Part shown: in pieces, positions 42,659-53,100 of the stretch | Position numbering within the stretch: the first letter of the stretch is position 1 | Layout: each line of letters starts with the position of its first letter | Made by a program: the position numbers and the translations under genes | Assembly (NCBI RefSeq): GCF_009617755.1 | Contig: NZ_BGZH01000001.1 | Location: 1,798,001 to 1,862,000, forward strand | DNA length: 64,000 nt | Origin: Marinobacter salsuginis | GTDB taxonomy: Bacteria > Pseudomonadota > Gammaproteobacteria > Pseudomonadales > Oleiphilaceae | Direction of reading: 5' to 3' | The notes under the pieces: generated by a model | Database searches by the model: none | Seen by the model: the letters and a program-made list of their open reading frames with translations, nothing else | Told to the model about the DNA's origin: nothing

Positions 42659-43051
42659 ATGGATGACAACTTCGAGAATTTGAAGATCATGGTGATCGAC
42701 GACAGTAAAACCATACGTCGCACCGCAGAAACCCTTCTGAAAAAGGTCGGCTGTGAGGTCATCACCGCGACTGACGGCTTTGACGCTCTTGCAAAGATTG
42801 CCGATTCCCAGCCGGACATCATTTTTGTCGATATCATGATGCCCCGCCTGGACGGCTACCAGACCTGCGCACTTATCAAGAACAATTCCTCCTTCAAAAA
42901 GACGCCGGTTATCATGCTCTCCAGCAAGGACGGGCTGTTCGACAAGGCCAAGGGCCGGATCGTCGGCTCGGACCAGTATCTGACCAAGCCGTTCAGTAAG
43001 GATGAGCTACTCAATACCATCCGCCAGTATGTTCCACAGGCGGAACAGTAA
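42659..43051 (+). CDS. pilG: Twitching-motility response regulator PilG
   Basis: PilG is the single-domain CheY-like output of the Pil-Chp system that promotes pilus extension and controls polarity. The 130-residue protein consists of one receiver domain with acidic residues Asp14/Asp15, phospho-acceptor Asp58 (FVDIMMPRLDG) and the switch lysine in YLTKPF. It is the first gene of the operon; pilH follows after 32 nt. Assignment as PilG over PilH rests on the order and on the slightly longer N-terminus. Confidence 0.94.
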   Translation: MDDNFENLKIMVIDDSKTIRRTAETLLKKVGCEVITATDGFDALAKIADSQPDIIFVDIMMPRLDGYQTCALIKNNSSFKKTPVIMLSSKDGLFDKAKGRIVGSDQYLTKPFSKDELLNTIRQYVPQAEQ

Positions 43052-43083
43052 ACCTGCTGACCCCAAGAACTTTCGAGGAAACC

Positions 43084-43446
43084 ATGGCCCGCATTCTGAT
43101 TGTTGACGATTCCCCTACCGAGGTTAAGAAAATTTCCACGATCCTGGAAAAACACCAGCACGAAGTGCTGACCGCCGATAACGGTGCCGACGGTGTTGCC
43201 AAGGCCCGTGCCGAAACCCCGGATCTGGTTCTGATGGATGTGGTTATGCCCGGCCTGAATGGCTTCCAGGCAACCCGCCAACTGACCCGCGCACCGGAAA
43301 CCGCCTCCATCCCGGTGGTCATCGTAACCACCAAGGATCAGGAAACTGATCGCGTATGGGGCACCCGCCAGGGCGCCAAGGGTTACCTGGTCAAGCCGGT
43401 TAACGAAGACGACCTGATCAAAACAATCAACAGTCTGATTGCCTGA
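43084..43446 (+). CDS. pilH: Twitching-motility response regulator PilH
   Basis: PilH is the second CheY-like protein of the system, opposing PilG and thought to work as a phosphate sink for retraction control. The 120-residue receiver has Asp8-Asp9, phospho-acceptor Asp52 (LMDVVMPGLNG), and the lysine in YLVKPV. The ATG follows GAGGAAACC. pilI starts 20 nt downstream. Confidence 0.94.
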   Translation: MARILIVDDSPTEVKKISTILEKHQHEVLTADNGADGVAKARAETPDLVLMDVVMPGLNGFQATRQLTRAPETASIPVVIVTTKDQETDRVWGTRQGAKGYLVKPVNEDDLIKTINSLIA

Positions 43447-43466
43447 TCCCCAACCGTGGAGTACGC

Positions 43467-44012
43467 ATGTCCGCCCAGGCCGCCCCTTTTGCCGTTCTGA
43501 CGGATATCGCCGAGCGCAGCCGGTCTCTGGCTGCCGGCCTGCCGGAGCAACAGGAAGCCGTTGAACTCTGGAACGGCATCGGTTTTGTTCTCGCAGGTGA
43601 ACGCTACGTTGCCCCCATGGGCGAAGTCACTGAAATCCTACATGTCCCCAGGTTCACCCACATACCTGGGGTTCGCCCGTTTTTGCTTGGCGCCGCCAAT
43701 GTTCGTGGCCGCCTCCTGCCTCTGGTTGATCTCGCCGGCTTTTTCGATATTCCCCGCTCTTCCCGCAGCCAGCGGGAGCGGCGAGTGCTGGTTGTTGAGC
43801 AGGGCGATATTTTCAGCGGGCTGGTAGTCGACAGTGTCCTGGGTATGCAGTACTTCGCAACTGACAGTTTCAAGGATTCGCCCGAGGGCGTACCTGAAAA
43901 CGTTCAACCGTTTGTCTCAGGCGGATATGAACGCAACGAGGAAGTCTGGAAAGTGTTTTCGGCCGTCGACCTGCTCGAGGACGAACGATTTCTGGACGTC
44001 GCACAGTGGTAA
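43467..44012 (+). CDS. pilI: CheW-like adaptor PilI
   Basis: PilI couples the receptor PilJ to the kinase ChpA. The 181-residue protein is a single CheW domain with LAGERYVAPMGEVTEIL, HIPGVRPFLLGAANVRGRLLPLVDL, and LVVDSVLGMQ segments in the usual order, preceded by about 30 extra residues. It lies 91 nt upstream of pilJ. Confidence 0.94.
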   Translation: MSAQAAPFAVLTDIAERSRSLAAGLPEQQEAVELWNGIGFVLAGERYVAPMGEVTEILHVPRFTHIPGVRPFLLGAANVRGRLLPLVDLAGFFDIPRSSRSQRERRVLVVEQGDIFSGLVVDSVLGMQYFATDSFKDSPEGVPENVQPFVSGGYERNEEVWKVFSAVDLLEDERFLDVAQW

Positions 44013-44103
44013 GGGTGGTGACAATGGCAGGAACATCACCCTGACCGCCTGAAACCCGAAAAAACAAACTTGCCAATTTCTTGAAGAGGCCGGGAGCCAG
44101 AAA

Positions 44104-46179
44104 ATGAAGAACAGAGCCGGAAGACTCAGTATGGGACAGGGAGGCAACAAGCTGGTTGCCGGCCTGATCGCCGCGCTGATCGCACTCACCATCCTGCTCG
44201 TTGTCGTGCTGTTCATTATCAATCAGGACAGCCAGAACGATCAGGAGTACATCGCCAACACCGCCGAGCTGAGGGTACTCTCTCAGGAGATCGCGAAGAA
44301 CGCGACCGAGGCTGCCGGCGGTACCGCCGAGGCCTTCAACCAGCTGCGCCGCTCCCGTGACGAATTCCAGCAGCTCTGGACCAACGTAACCGAGGGTAAT
44401 CCGGAAACCGGTCTGCCGCCGAGTGAACTGGCCCAGCAGAGTGGCGTTCAGGAAAACTGGAACACCGTGCGGGAAAACGCCGACAGCATCCTCTCCACCC
44501 AGGATGCGGTACTCGGCCTGCACGAGGTAGCCCGGACCCTGAACGAAACCATCCCGCAGCTGCAGGTTGAGTACGACGATATCGTACAGATCCTGCTCGA
44601 CAATGACGCGCCTGCCGAACAGATCGCACTGGCCCAGCGTCAGTCGCTGCTGGCGGAGCGGATTGTTCGCTCGGTCAACAACGTACTCTCCGGTGACGAA
44701 GACGCGGTTATTGCCGCTGACCGTTTCGGTCGCGACGCAAGCCTGTTCGGTCGAGTGCTCGAGGGCCAGCTGAACGGCAACCCGGCGATGGGTATCTCTC
44801 AGGTTAATGACGAAGACGCCATCTACGGCCTCGAAGCGGTCGATGAACTGTTCCAGTTCGTTTCCCAGAACGTAGACGCGATCCTTGAGGCCTCTCCCGA
44901 CCTCTTCAAGGTTCGTACTGCCGCCAGCGACATCTTCCAGAATTCAGAGATCCTCCTTTCCGAACTCTCGGTACTGGCTGAAAACTTCCGGACCCAGTCC
45001 GGCTCAGGACTGGTCAGCCCGACCCTGGCCTTCGCCATCCTGGCCGCCATGGTGGCGATCGTTGTCTTCATCGGTCTGGCCCTGTACCGCGAAGCCCAGG
45101 CCCGACTGGCTGCCACCCAGGAGCAGAACGAGCAGAACCAGAACGCGATCCTGCGACTGCTGGACGAACTGGCCGACCTCGCTGATGGTGACCTGACCAC
45201 CGAGGCCACGGTTACCGAGGACTTCACCGGCGCCATCGCCGACTCCATCAACTACGCGATCGACCAAATGCGCGGATTGGTACAGGCCATTCGTGGTACT
45301 GCGGTACGGGTAGCGTCAGCGGCCCAGGAAACCCAGGCTACGGCCATGCACCTTGCCGATGCTTCCGAGCACCAGGCCCAGGAAATTGCCGGCGCCTCCG
45401 CCGCGGTTAACGAGATGGCTGTGTCCATCGACCAGGTATCCTCGAACGCTGCCGAATCCTCTGCGGTTGCGGAGCGGTCGGTTGCGATCGCGAAGAAAGG
45501 CGCGGAAGTGGTACAGAACACCATCCGCGGCATGGACAACATCCGTGAGCAGATCCAGGAAACGTCCAAGCGGATCAAGCGCCTGGGTGAGTCTTCCCAG
45601 GAAATCGGTGACATCGTATCCCTGATCAACGACATCGCCGACCAGACCAACATCCTGTCCCTGAACGCCGCGATCCAGGCCTCCATGGCCGGTGACGCGG
45701 GCCGGGGCTTCGCGGTGGTTGCGGACGAAGTTCAGCGACTGGCGGAACGTTCCTCCGCGGCTACCAAGCAGATTGAAGCGCTGGTTAAGACGATCCAGTC
45801 GGATACCAACGAAGCGGTTATCTCCATGGAACACACCACCGCCGAGGTGGTCCGTGGTGCCCGTCTGGCCCAGGACGCGGGTATCGCACTCGAGGAAATC
45901 GAGAACGTATCCATGTCTCTGGCGGAACTGATCCAGAACATCTCCAACGCCGCGCGTCAGCAGTCGTCGTCGGCCGCGCACATTTCCAACACCATGAACG
46001 TTATCCAGGAAATCACGTCCCAGACCTCCTCGGGTACCAATGCGACCGCGAAGTCCATCGGTAACCTGGCAGAAATGGCGTCCGAGCTGCGGTCTTCCGT
46101 TGCCGGCTTCACCCTGCCGGAAGAAGACGTGGCGGAACAGGAAGAAGAGGAAGACAGCGACGTTCCGGTGGTGGGCTGA
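44104..46179 (+). CDS. pilJ: Methyl-accepting chemotaxis receptor PilJ
   Basis: PilJ is the membrane receptor of the Pil-Chp system, thought to sense pilus tension or retracted pilin. The 691-residue product has membrane helix 1 (about 18-40, AGLIAALIALTILLVVVLFI), a periplasmic region of about 260 residues with two PilJ-type helical repeats, membrane helix 2 (about 303-325), a HAMP-like linker, and the receptor signalling domain with the highly conserved hairpin tip DQTNILSLNAAIQASMAGD and the ERSSAATKQIEALVK segment. The tail is acidic (EEDVAEQEEEEDSD), with no pentapeptide NWETF-type tether. pilK is 27 nt downstream. Confidence 0.95.
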   Translation: MKNRAGRLSMGQGGNKLVAGLIAALIALTILLVVVLFIINQDSQNDQEYIANTAELRVLSQEIAKNATEAAGGTAEAFNQLRRSRDEFQQLWTNVTEGNPETGLPPSELAQQSGVQENWNTVRENADSILSTQDAVLGLHEVARTLNETIPQLQVEYDDIVQILLDNDAPAEQIALAQRQSLLAERIVRSVNNVLSGDEDAVIAADRFGRDASLFGRVLEGQLNGNPAMGISQVNDEDAIYGLEAVDELFQFVSQNVDAILEASPDLFKVRTAASDIFQNSEILLSELSVLAENFRTQSGSGLVSPTLAFAILAAMVAIVVFIGLALYREAQARLAATQEQNEQNQNAILRLLDELADLADGDLTTEATVTEDFTGAIADSINYAIDQMRGLVQAIRGTAVRVASAAQETQATAMHLADASEHQAQEIAGASAAVNEMAVSIDQVSSNAAESSAVAERSVAIAKKGAEVVQNTIRGMDNIREQIQETSKRIKRLGESSQEIGDIVSLINDIADQTNILSLNAAIQASMAGDAGRGFAVVADEVQRLAERSSAATKQIEALVKTIQSDTNEAVISMEHTTAEVVRGARLAQDAGIALEEIENVSMSLAELIQNISNAARQQSSSAAHISNTMNVIQEITSQTSSGTNATAKSIGNLAEMASELRSSVAGFTLPEEDVAEQEEEEDSDVPVVG

Positions 46180-46206
46180 TTTCCGTTCCAGGGCTGTTGA
46201 CGGTTT

Positions 46207-47106
46207 ATGGCGCAAATGCATAACAACCTGTCACCTGCCGAGGGCATCTGGTCACTGCGCCGACTCCCGGATATGGACGAGGCGCAGTTCAGCCAGTGGC
46301 AAACCCTGCTGGAACACCGAACCGGCATAACCCTGTCCGCGGAACGCCGTTCGTTTCTGGAAACGAACCTTGGCATCCGAATGCGGGAGATCGGCTGCAG
46401 CAGCTATCAGGCCTATTACGAAAAAATCGTATCCGGGCCCGATGCAATCCGGGAATGGTCAACACTGGTCGATCGGCTCACGGTTCAGGAAACCCGGTTT
46501 TTCCGCGACCCCGACGCCTTCCGGCTGGTTTCCGACTACGTCCTGACCCGGCCTCGGGAGCAGCTGAAAAAGCGCCCCCTGGAGGCCTGGAGTGTCGGAT
46601 GTAGCACCGGAGAGGAACCGTACACTCTGGCCATGGTGCTGAATGAATGCATGAGCCAGCTGGCGTTGCAGCCGCTGTTCGGTGTCACCGGCTCTGATAT
46701 CAGCAAGCCGGTGATCGAGAAAGCCCGGAACGGTCAGTTCAATCCCCGCAAACTGCTGGGAATGGATGAAGACATGAAAGCCCGGTATTTCCGCCCGGCC
46801 GAGCGGAATACCGTAGAAATTGTGAACAGCATCCGTGACAGGGTGTGCTTTACCAGACTGAATGTTCTGGATCTTGATAAAGCGCCCATGCACGGGATGA
46901 ACATCATCTTCTGCCAGAATCTGCTGATTTATTTCCGTCGCTGGCGCCGGCGGGAGATTGTCAAGCGACTTGCAGAGCGGCTGGCGCCCGGGGGGTTGCT
47001 GGTTCTGGGCCAGGGAGAGCTGACCGATTGGCAGCCTCCCGGGTTACAGAGAGTCCCCTCGGAACATGTGCTGGCGTGGATCAAACGCCAGACTGACGAA
47101 GAATAA
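46207..47106 (+). CDS. pilK: CheR-type methyltransferase PilK
   Basis: PilK is expected to methylate glutamates of PilJ using S-adenosylmethionine. The 299-residue protein has the CheR N-terminal helical domain (GITLSAERRSFLETNLGIRM), the SAM motif EAWSVGCSTGEEPYTLAM and the GMNIIFCQNLLIYF segment (the usual DxIxCRNVLIYF motif, with Gln for Arg). The ATG at 46207 has no strong ribosome-binding site; ATG 46216 is an alternative start. It is six bases from the chpA GTG and eleven from its ATG. Confidence 0.92.
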   Translation: MAQMHNNLSPAEGIWSLRRLPDMDEAQFSQWQTLLEHRTGITLSAERRSFLETNLGIRMREIGCSSYQAYYEKIVSGPDAIREWSTLVDRLTVQETRFFRDPDAFRLVSDYVLTRPREQLKKRPLEAWSVGCSTGEEPYTLAMVLNECMSQLALQPLFGVTGSDISKPVIEKARNGQFNPRKLLGMDEDMKARYFRPAERNTVEIVNSIRDRVCFTRLNVLDLDKAPMHGMNIIFCQNLLIYFRRWRRREIVKRLAERLAPGGLLVLGQGELTDWQPPGLQRVPSEHVLAWIKRQTDEE

Positions 47107-47117
47107 CCGGAGTGGTT

Positions 47118-50100
47118 ATGGGCAATCACCATGACAGCATCGCCCTCGACTGGGTTCGGGGAGAGATACAGGACACGCTGACCCAGGGTCAGCATGCACT
47201 GGAAGCGTATGTCGAGAATCGTGACGACACCGCGCGCCTGCGCTTCTGCCTGAATTATCTCCATCAGGTACACGGCACCTTGCAAATGGTCGAGCTCTAC
47301 GGTGCAGCCCTGCTCACCGAGGAGATGGAAAAGCTCACCCAGGCCGTACTCAACGAAACCGTTGCCAATACCGACGAGGCGGTTGAGGTCCTGATGCAGG
47401 CCATCCTGCAGCTGCCCCAATACCTTGAGCATCTGGCCAGCAGTCAGGACGATTTTCCGATGGTGCTGCTGCCACTGCTTAACGACCTTCGGGCCGCCCG
47501 TGGCGAATCCCTGCTGTCTGATACTTCATTGTTCAAACCGGATCTGGCGCCCTCACGAATCACAGTAACCGGCAAGGTATCGCAGCGCCTGCAAGACCCC
47601 ACCGTTCTGGGCCACATCCGCAAGCTGCGCCAGATGTACCAGTTTGCGCTGGCCGGCGTCATCCGGGAAGCGGATCTCGATGCCCATTTCGAGTACATGC
47701 AGAAGGTGATCCAGCGGCTGATCCGTTTGTGCCAGAAAACGCCCCGGGGTGAGCTCTGGAAAGCGGCCAGTGCGTTCGTGGAAACACTGCAGGCACACGT
47801 CAATCCGGTGAACGCAGCAGTGAAATCCCTGCTCAGGGAACTGGACAGTGAAATCCGCCGGCTTACCGACGAGCATGCGGATATCCTCCAGCAACCGGTA
47901 CCGGAAGCGCTGCTAAAACACCTGCTCTATTACGTTGCCCGTGCCCGGGATCTGGATTCGCCTCAGGTCAGCGCCCTGCGGGAGGCCTACCAGCTGAACC
48001 AGGCACTGCCATCGGAAGACGATGTTGATGCCGCCCGAACCCGGGTATCTGGTCCGGGCCGGGACGCCATCCATTCGGTGGTGGGTGCGCTCAACGAAGA
48101 GCTGGCCAAGCTCAAGGACCAGCTGGACTTGTTTGTTCGCTCAGAGCTGCGCCAGAACAGTGAGCTTGAGGACCTGCTCCCAGGTTTGCGCCAGGTGGCC
48201 AATACCCTGGCCGTGCTGGGTCTGGGGATACCGCGAAAAGTGGTGACCGAGCAGGTCGAACTGGTAGAAAACCTGAGCGCCCAGTCCGAACAGGTTGATG
48301 ACGGCACCCTGATGGACATCGCCGGCGCACTGCTTTACGTCGAAGCCAGTCTCGCTGGCCTGGACAGTGACGGACAACAGGAGTCGTCCACAGAGGAGGC
48401 CTCCGATGCTCCGGTGAACCTTGGCTCACGTGAGCTGGGTGAAGCCAGTGGCGCGCTGCTCCGCGAATCCCGCAACACCCTGGAGCAGGTTAAGTCCGCC
48501 ATCGTGAATTTCATTGCCTCGCAATGGGATACCCGGGAAATTGAACACGTCCCGGGCCTGCTGCACAGCATTCGCGGCGGCCTCAGCCTGATCCCGCTGG
48601 ATCGGGTTGCCGGCATGCTGGCCTCGGCAGAGCGCTACATCACTGACGTGTTGTTGGGCAGCAAACAGGTTCCGGACTGGAAACAGCTGGATATTCTGGC
48701 CGATGCCGTCACCAGCATCGAGTATTACCTTGAACGTCTGGCCGAGGGTATTGGCGAAAACGACTCGATTCTCAGAGTTGCCGAGGACAGCCTCGCATCC
48801 CTCGGGTTCCCGGTCGGCGCAGAGCCCACCTGGACCGAAACTGCCGCAGAGGACGTGCCGGTTGTTGAACCGGCTGAAGAGCAACCGGAAACCACCGTTA
48901 CGGCTGCCCCAGAAGAAACCAAGAGCTCGGATTCGGAGCTTCTGGACGATGAGATTCTCGGCATTTTCGTTGAGGAAGCCGAAGAAGTTCTCGAAACCAT
49001 CCACGAATTCTATCCCCGGCTGCGCCAGAACCACGATGACCGTGAAGCGCTGACCGAGGTTCGTCGTGCCTTCCACACGCTCAAGGGGAGCGGCCGACTG
49101 GTTGGCGCCACCAGTATTGGCGAACTGGCATGGTCTGTTGAAAACCTGTTGAATCGTGTGATTGACCAGACCATTCGACCCACCGACGACATGTTTACCC
49201 TGGTGGACGAGGTCAATGCCCGCATTCCCTCGCTGATCCGTGAGTTCAAGGAAGGCCAGACCGCTGGCGACGTTGAAACACTCATCAGCCGCGCCGAGGC
49301 CATGGCGACAACCCGCCGCACCGACGATGAAGCCGTCGAGACACAGGAAGTTGCTGAGGTGGAAGACACAGCGGTCGATGCGCAAGAAGAGACCCTGGAA
49401 ACAGAGTCGTCCGTCGAGAAAAACGACACCGCCGAGGCCGCACCTGAAACGTCTTTCGATGAAGACGACCTGATCGACGATGAAATACTCGAAATTTTTG
49501 TTGAAGAAGCCGGCGAGGTGCTGGAAACCATCCGCGAATACCTGCCGATGCTTCTGCGTCAGCACGATGACCGCAGCGCCCTGTCGGAAGTTCGCCGTGC
49601 CTTCCACACGCTGAAAGGCAGTGGCCGCATGGTCGGCGCATTGGTTGTCGGCGAATTGGCTTGGTCCGTTGAAAACATGCTGAACCGCGTGATCGACGGC
49701 AGCATTTTCATGAACGATGACATTGCCAGCCTGCTGGAAGATGTCACCGCCAACCTGCCGGCCCTGGTCGAAGATTTTGAAAAACGCCGTGCGCCGTCGG
49801 TCGACACGTCCAACCTCGAAGCCCGTGCCAACGCCCTGGCCAACGGCGAAATTCCCGATGCCAGCATGATGCCGGTGGCGGAGTCCGATGGCTCGGAAGC
49901 CATGGCTGAAAGCGAATACGCAGCGGCTGAGGAAGAGGCCGGGAGCACAGACGAAGATGCGGTCGACCCGGTATTGCTGGATATTTTTGAAAGCGAAACC
50001 GAGACCCACCTGCAAACACTGAAGGACTTCCTGTCGGCAGCAGGTGACAAAACCACGGTTGCCTATACCGATGATCTTTCCAGGGCCCTGCACACGCTCA

Positions 50101-53100
50101 AGGGCAGCGCACATACCGCCGGCATCGGCCCGATCGCAGCGGTGATCACGCCTCTGGAACGATTCGTCAAGGAATCCCGGGCTCAGAACAAGCGTGCCAA
50201 TCGTGACGTGCTCTCACTGATCGAATCCGCCTGCGACTTCCTGACCCAGGGACTTGCCCAGATTCGTGAAAACCCGCAGGCCTCGCTTCCAGGCACCGAA
50301 GCGTTCCTTGGGAAGCTGGATCAACTGACGGAGGAAACGCTCCGCAGCCACAGCGAGGAGGCGCCAAGCCAGCATCCGGAGCAGGCACCTTCGCAGCTGG
50401 TCCAGCTGTTCCTGAACGAGGGTCTCGACATTGTTCTTGATGCCGACCGGATCCTGGATCACTGGGCTGAAAACCCCGGCGAAATGGCATCGTTGAATCC
50501 ACTACGCTCCGAACTGGAACAGCTAACCTCTGGCGCTTCCGAAGCCGGTCTCGGCGAAGTCGCCGCGCTCTCGGGTGCATTGAAGGAAACCTATGACGAG
50601 GCTGCACGGCGCGACCAGGCGCCGGACCAGACTTTCTTTGAAACTGTCCGCGCCGCTCATGAACAGCTGATCAACATGATGGACCAGGTGGCAGCCGGTC
50701 TTGCCACCGAATCCAGCGAGGATATGGTCGCCGCCCTCGAAGGCCTGAAGCAGGTCCAGATCCCGGAAAATCAGGAACCGGACGCCTTCGACCAGGAATT
50801 CACCGGCGACCTCGAGGAGATCGATCTCAGTCTTGAGATGGATGAGACCGAGACACCAGCCAGTGAAGACTCCCAAACCGCAGAGCAACCGCCGCTCCCG
50901 GAAACCACTGAATCCGACGACGAAATGGATGAGGAACTGGCGGAAATCTTCCTGGAAGAAGCCCGCGACCTCATCGACAGCACAGCCGAAGCGCTCCAGA
51001 ACTGGAGCGAGAATACGGCCAACCTTGATATCCTGCGCCTGCTTCAGCGGGACTTGCATACCCTCAAGGGCGGTGCACGGCTGGCAGACATCCCGGCCGT
51101 CGGTGATCTCTCTCACGAACTGGAAAACCTGTTTGAGGGGCTGACTGAACAGCGGTTGTCGATCAACGACGAACTCTCGGACTTGCTGTTCCGCTGCCAC
51201 GATCGTCTGGCAGGCATGGTCGAAAACCTGGAAGCCAAGGAGCTTCCGCGTCCTGCGCCGGATCTGATCGCTGAAATCCAGGCCTACATGGACAACGCCA
51301 CCGGAACGCGGCCGGTTACCAGCGTAGCCAGCCCCGATGAAGAATCTGCTCCGGCTGAAACGGCAGAAGAACAGGCGCCGCTCCCTGACGTGGAAGAACC
51401 GGAAGATAGTGATGTTGCCGGAACCGATGAAGGTGCCGAGTCGGAGGAAGGCGTTGCCGATCTCTCTCACCTGGATCCGGAGCTGGTCGGCATTTTCCTG
51501 GAAGAAGCCTACGATCTGATCAACTCCACGGGCAGCGCGCTGCATACCTGGACCGAAGATCCCTCGGATCGAAGCATTGCCGCAGAACTCCAACGGGATG
51601 TTCACACCCTAAAAGGCGGCGCCCGGATGGCCGGAGTAGAGGCCATCGGCGACCTGACACATGTGCTGGAAGACCTGTTCGAAAAGGTTGCGGAAGGTCA
51701 GCTGGAGGCCAGCGAGTCCATGAACGACCTGCTGTTTGCCTGCCATGACCGGTTGGCGCAGATGGTCGAACAGGTGGCTACCCAGAAGCCGTGCCCGCCG
51801 GCCAATGAGCTGGTCGCCCGGGTCCAGTCCATCTTGCGGGGCGAGGCAATGCCTTCAGATGCCCGCGACGAGGAGCCGGAACAACCGGCAGAGACTGAGC
51901 AAACTGTATCACCGGCCGAGGAAGTGCCGGAAGCCGCCAGCCTCAGCGAGACTCTGACCCAGGCCAGTGACGACGATCTGATTGGCATCTTCCTGGACGA
52001 AGGTCTGGAAATCTTTGACGCCATCAGCGAATGTCTCGACCAGTGGCGCGACGAGCCGGAAGAACTGACCGGCCTGACCGAGCTGCAGCAGGAACTGCAC
52101 ACCCTCAAGGGCGGCGCACGGCTTTCCGACGTTGATCCGATTGCCAACCTGGCGGAGGCCTGGTCAGACGCTCTCGACCCCCTGATTTCCGGTTCAAACA
52201 ACCAGAAGACGTTGCTCAGCCTCAGTGATCGCGCCCTGATCAGCCTCAAGGCCATGCTCAACACCCTGGAGGAAGGCAACAAGCCGGAACCGGATACCGG
52301 GCTTATTGAAGACTTCCGGGCCGCCCACGAGGTGGCAACCGAAGAAACGGCTGCGCCCCGTGAAGAGTCCGAGCACGAGGCCATTGACCCGGAAGTACTG
52401 GAGATCTTTCTGGAGGAAGCCGGCGAAATCATGGATCAGCTCGAGCAGCTGCTTGATGACTGGCGCAAGGAACCGGCAAACCACAACTTCAATCAGGAAG
52501 CCCAGCGGGCACTCCACACCCTCAAGGGCGGCGCCCGTCTGTCCCAGCTGACCGAGCTTGGCGACAAGGCACACGCCTTTGAAACCCGTTTGATTGATCT
52601 GGGCGGCAACGCCCCGGATGAATCACAGTGGCAGTCGATCACCGAAGATCACGACGCCATCATTGCCCTGGTCGCAGATATCCGTAAGGGCTATGAGTCC
52701 GGCTCGGGCGTGCCTGCACCGGCGAAGGCCGAAACACCGGCACCTGTCGCACCGGAACCCAAGAGGCCCGAAGAGCCGACACCGCCCGCCAAGGCGGAAA
52801 AGCCGGTGGCACCGGCGCCGAAGCCCGGAAAATCTCCGGCCAAGGCCCGCAAGCAGGCGGCCGAAGCGCAGCGCGCTGCCCAGGAAACCATCCGGGTCTC
52901 CGCACCGCTGCTGGATGACCTGGTCAACCTGGCGGGTGAAACCAGTATCACCCGTGGCCGACTGGAGCAGCAAACCAGTGATTTCGGCCACACCCTGGAC
53001 GAAATGGCCGCCACCATCGAACGTCTGCGTGAGCAGCTGCGCCGGATGGAAATCGAGACCGAAGCGCAGATCCTGTTCAGTGCCGAGAAAGAACACGGTC

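Noticed and set aside
48426..50114. A 562-codon minus-strand frame, and several others, inside chpA
   Set aside because: Shadows caused by the repeated Glu/Ala/Leu-rich Hpt modules and GC-rich codon use; no start signals or family resemblance.
49000..52600. Regularly spaced similar segments, considered as a DNA repeat array or CRISPR
   Set aside because: They are the HTLKG-centred Hpt domains of one protein; similarity is at protein level, spacing is 160-320 codons, and there are no identical short repeats.
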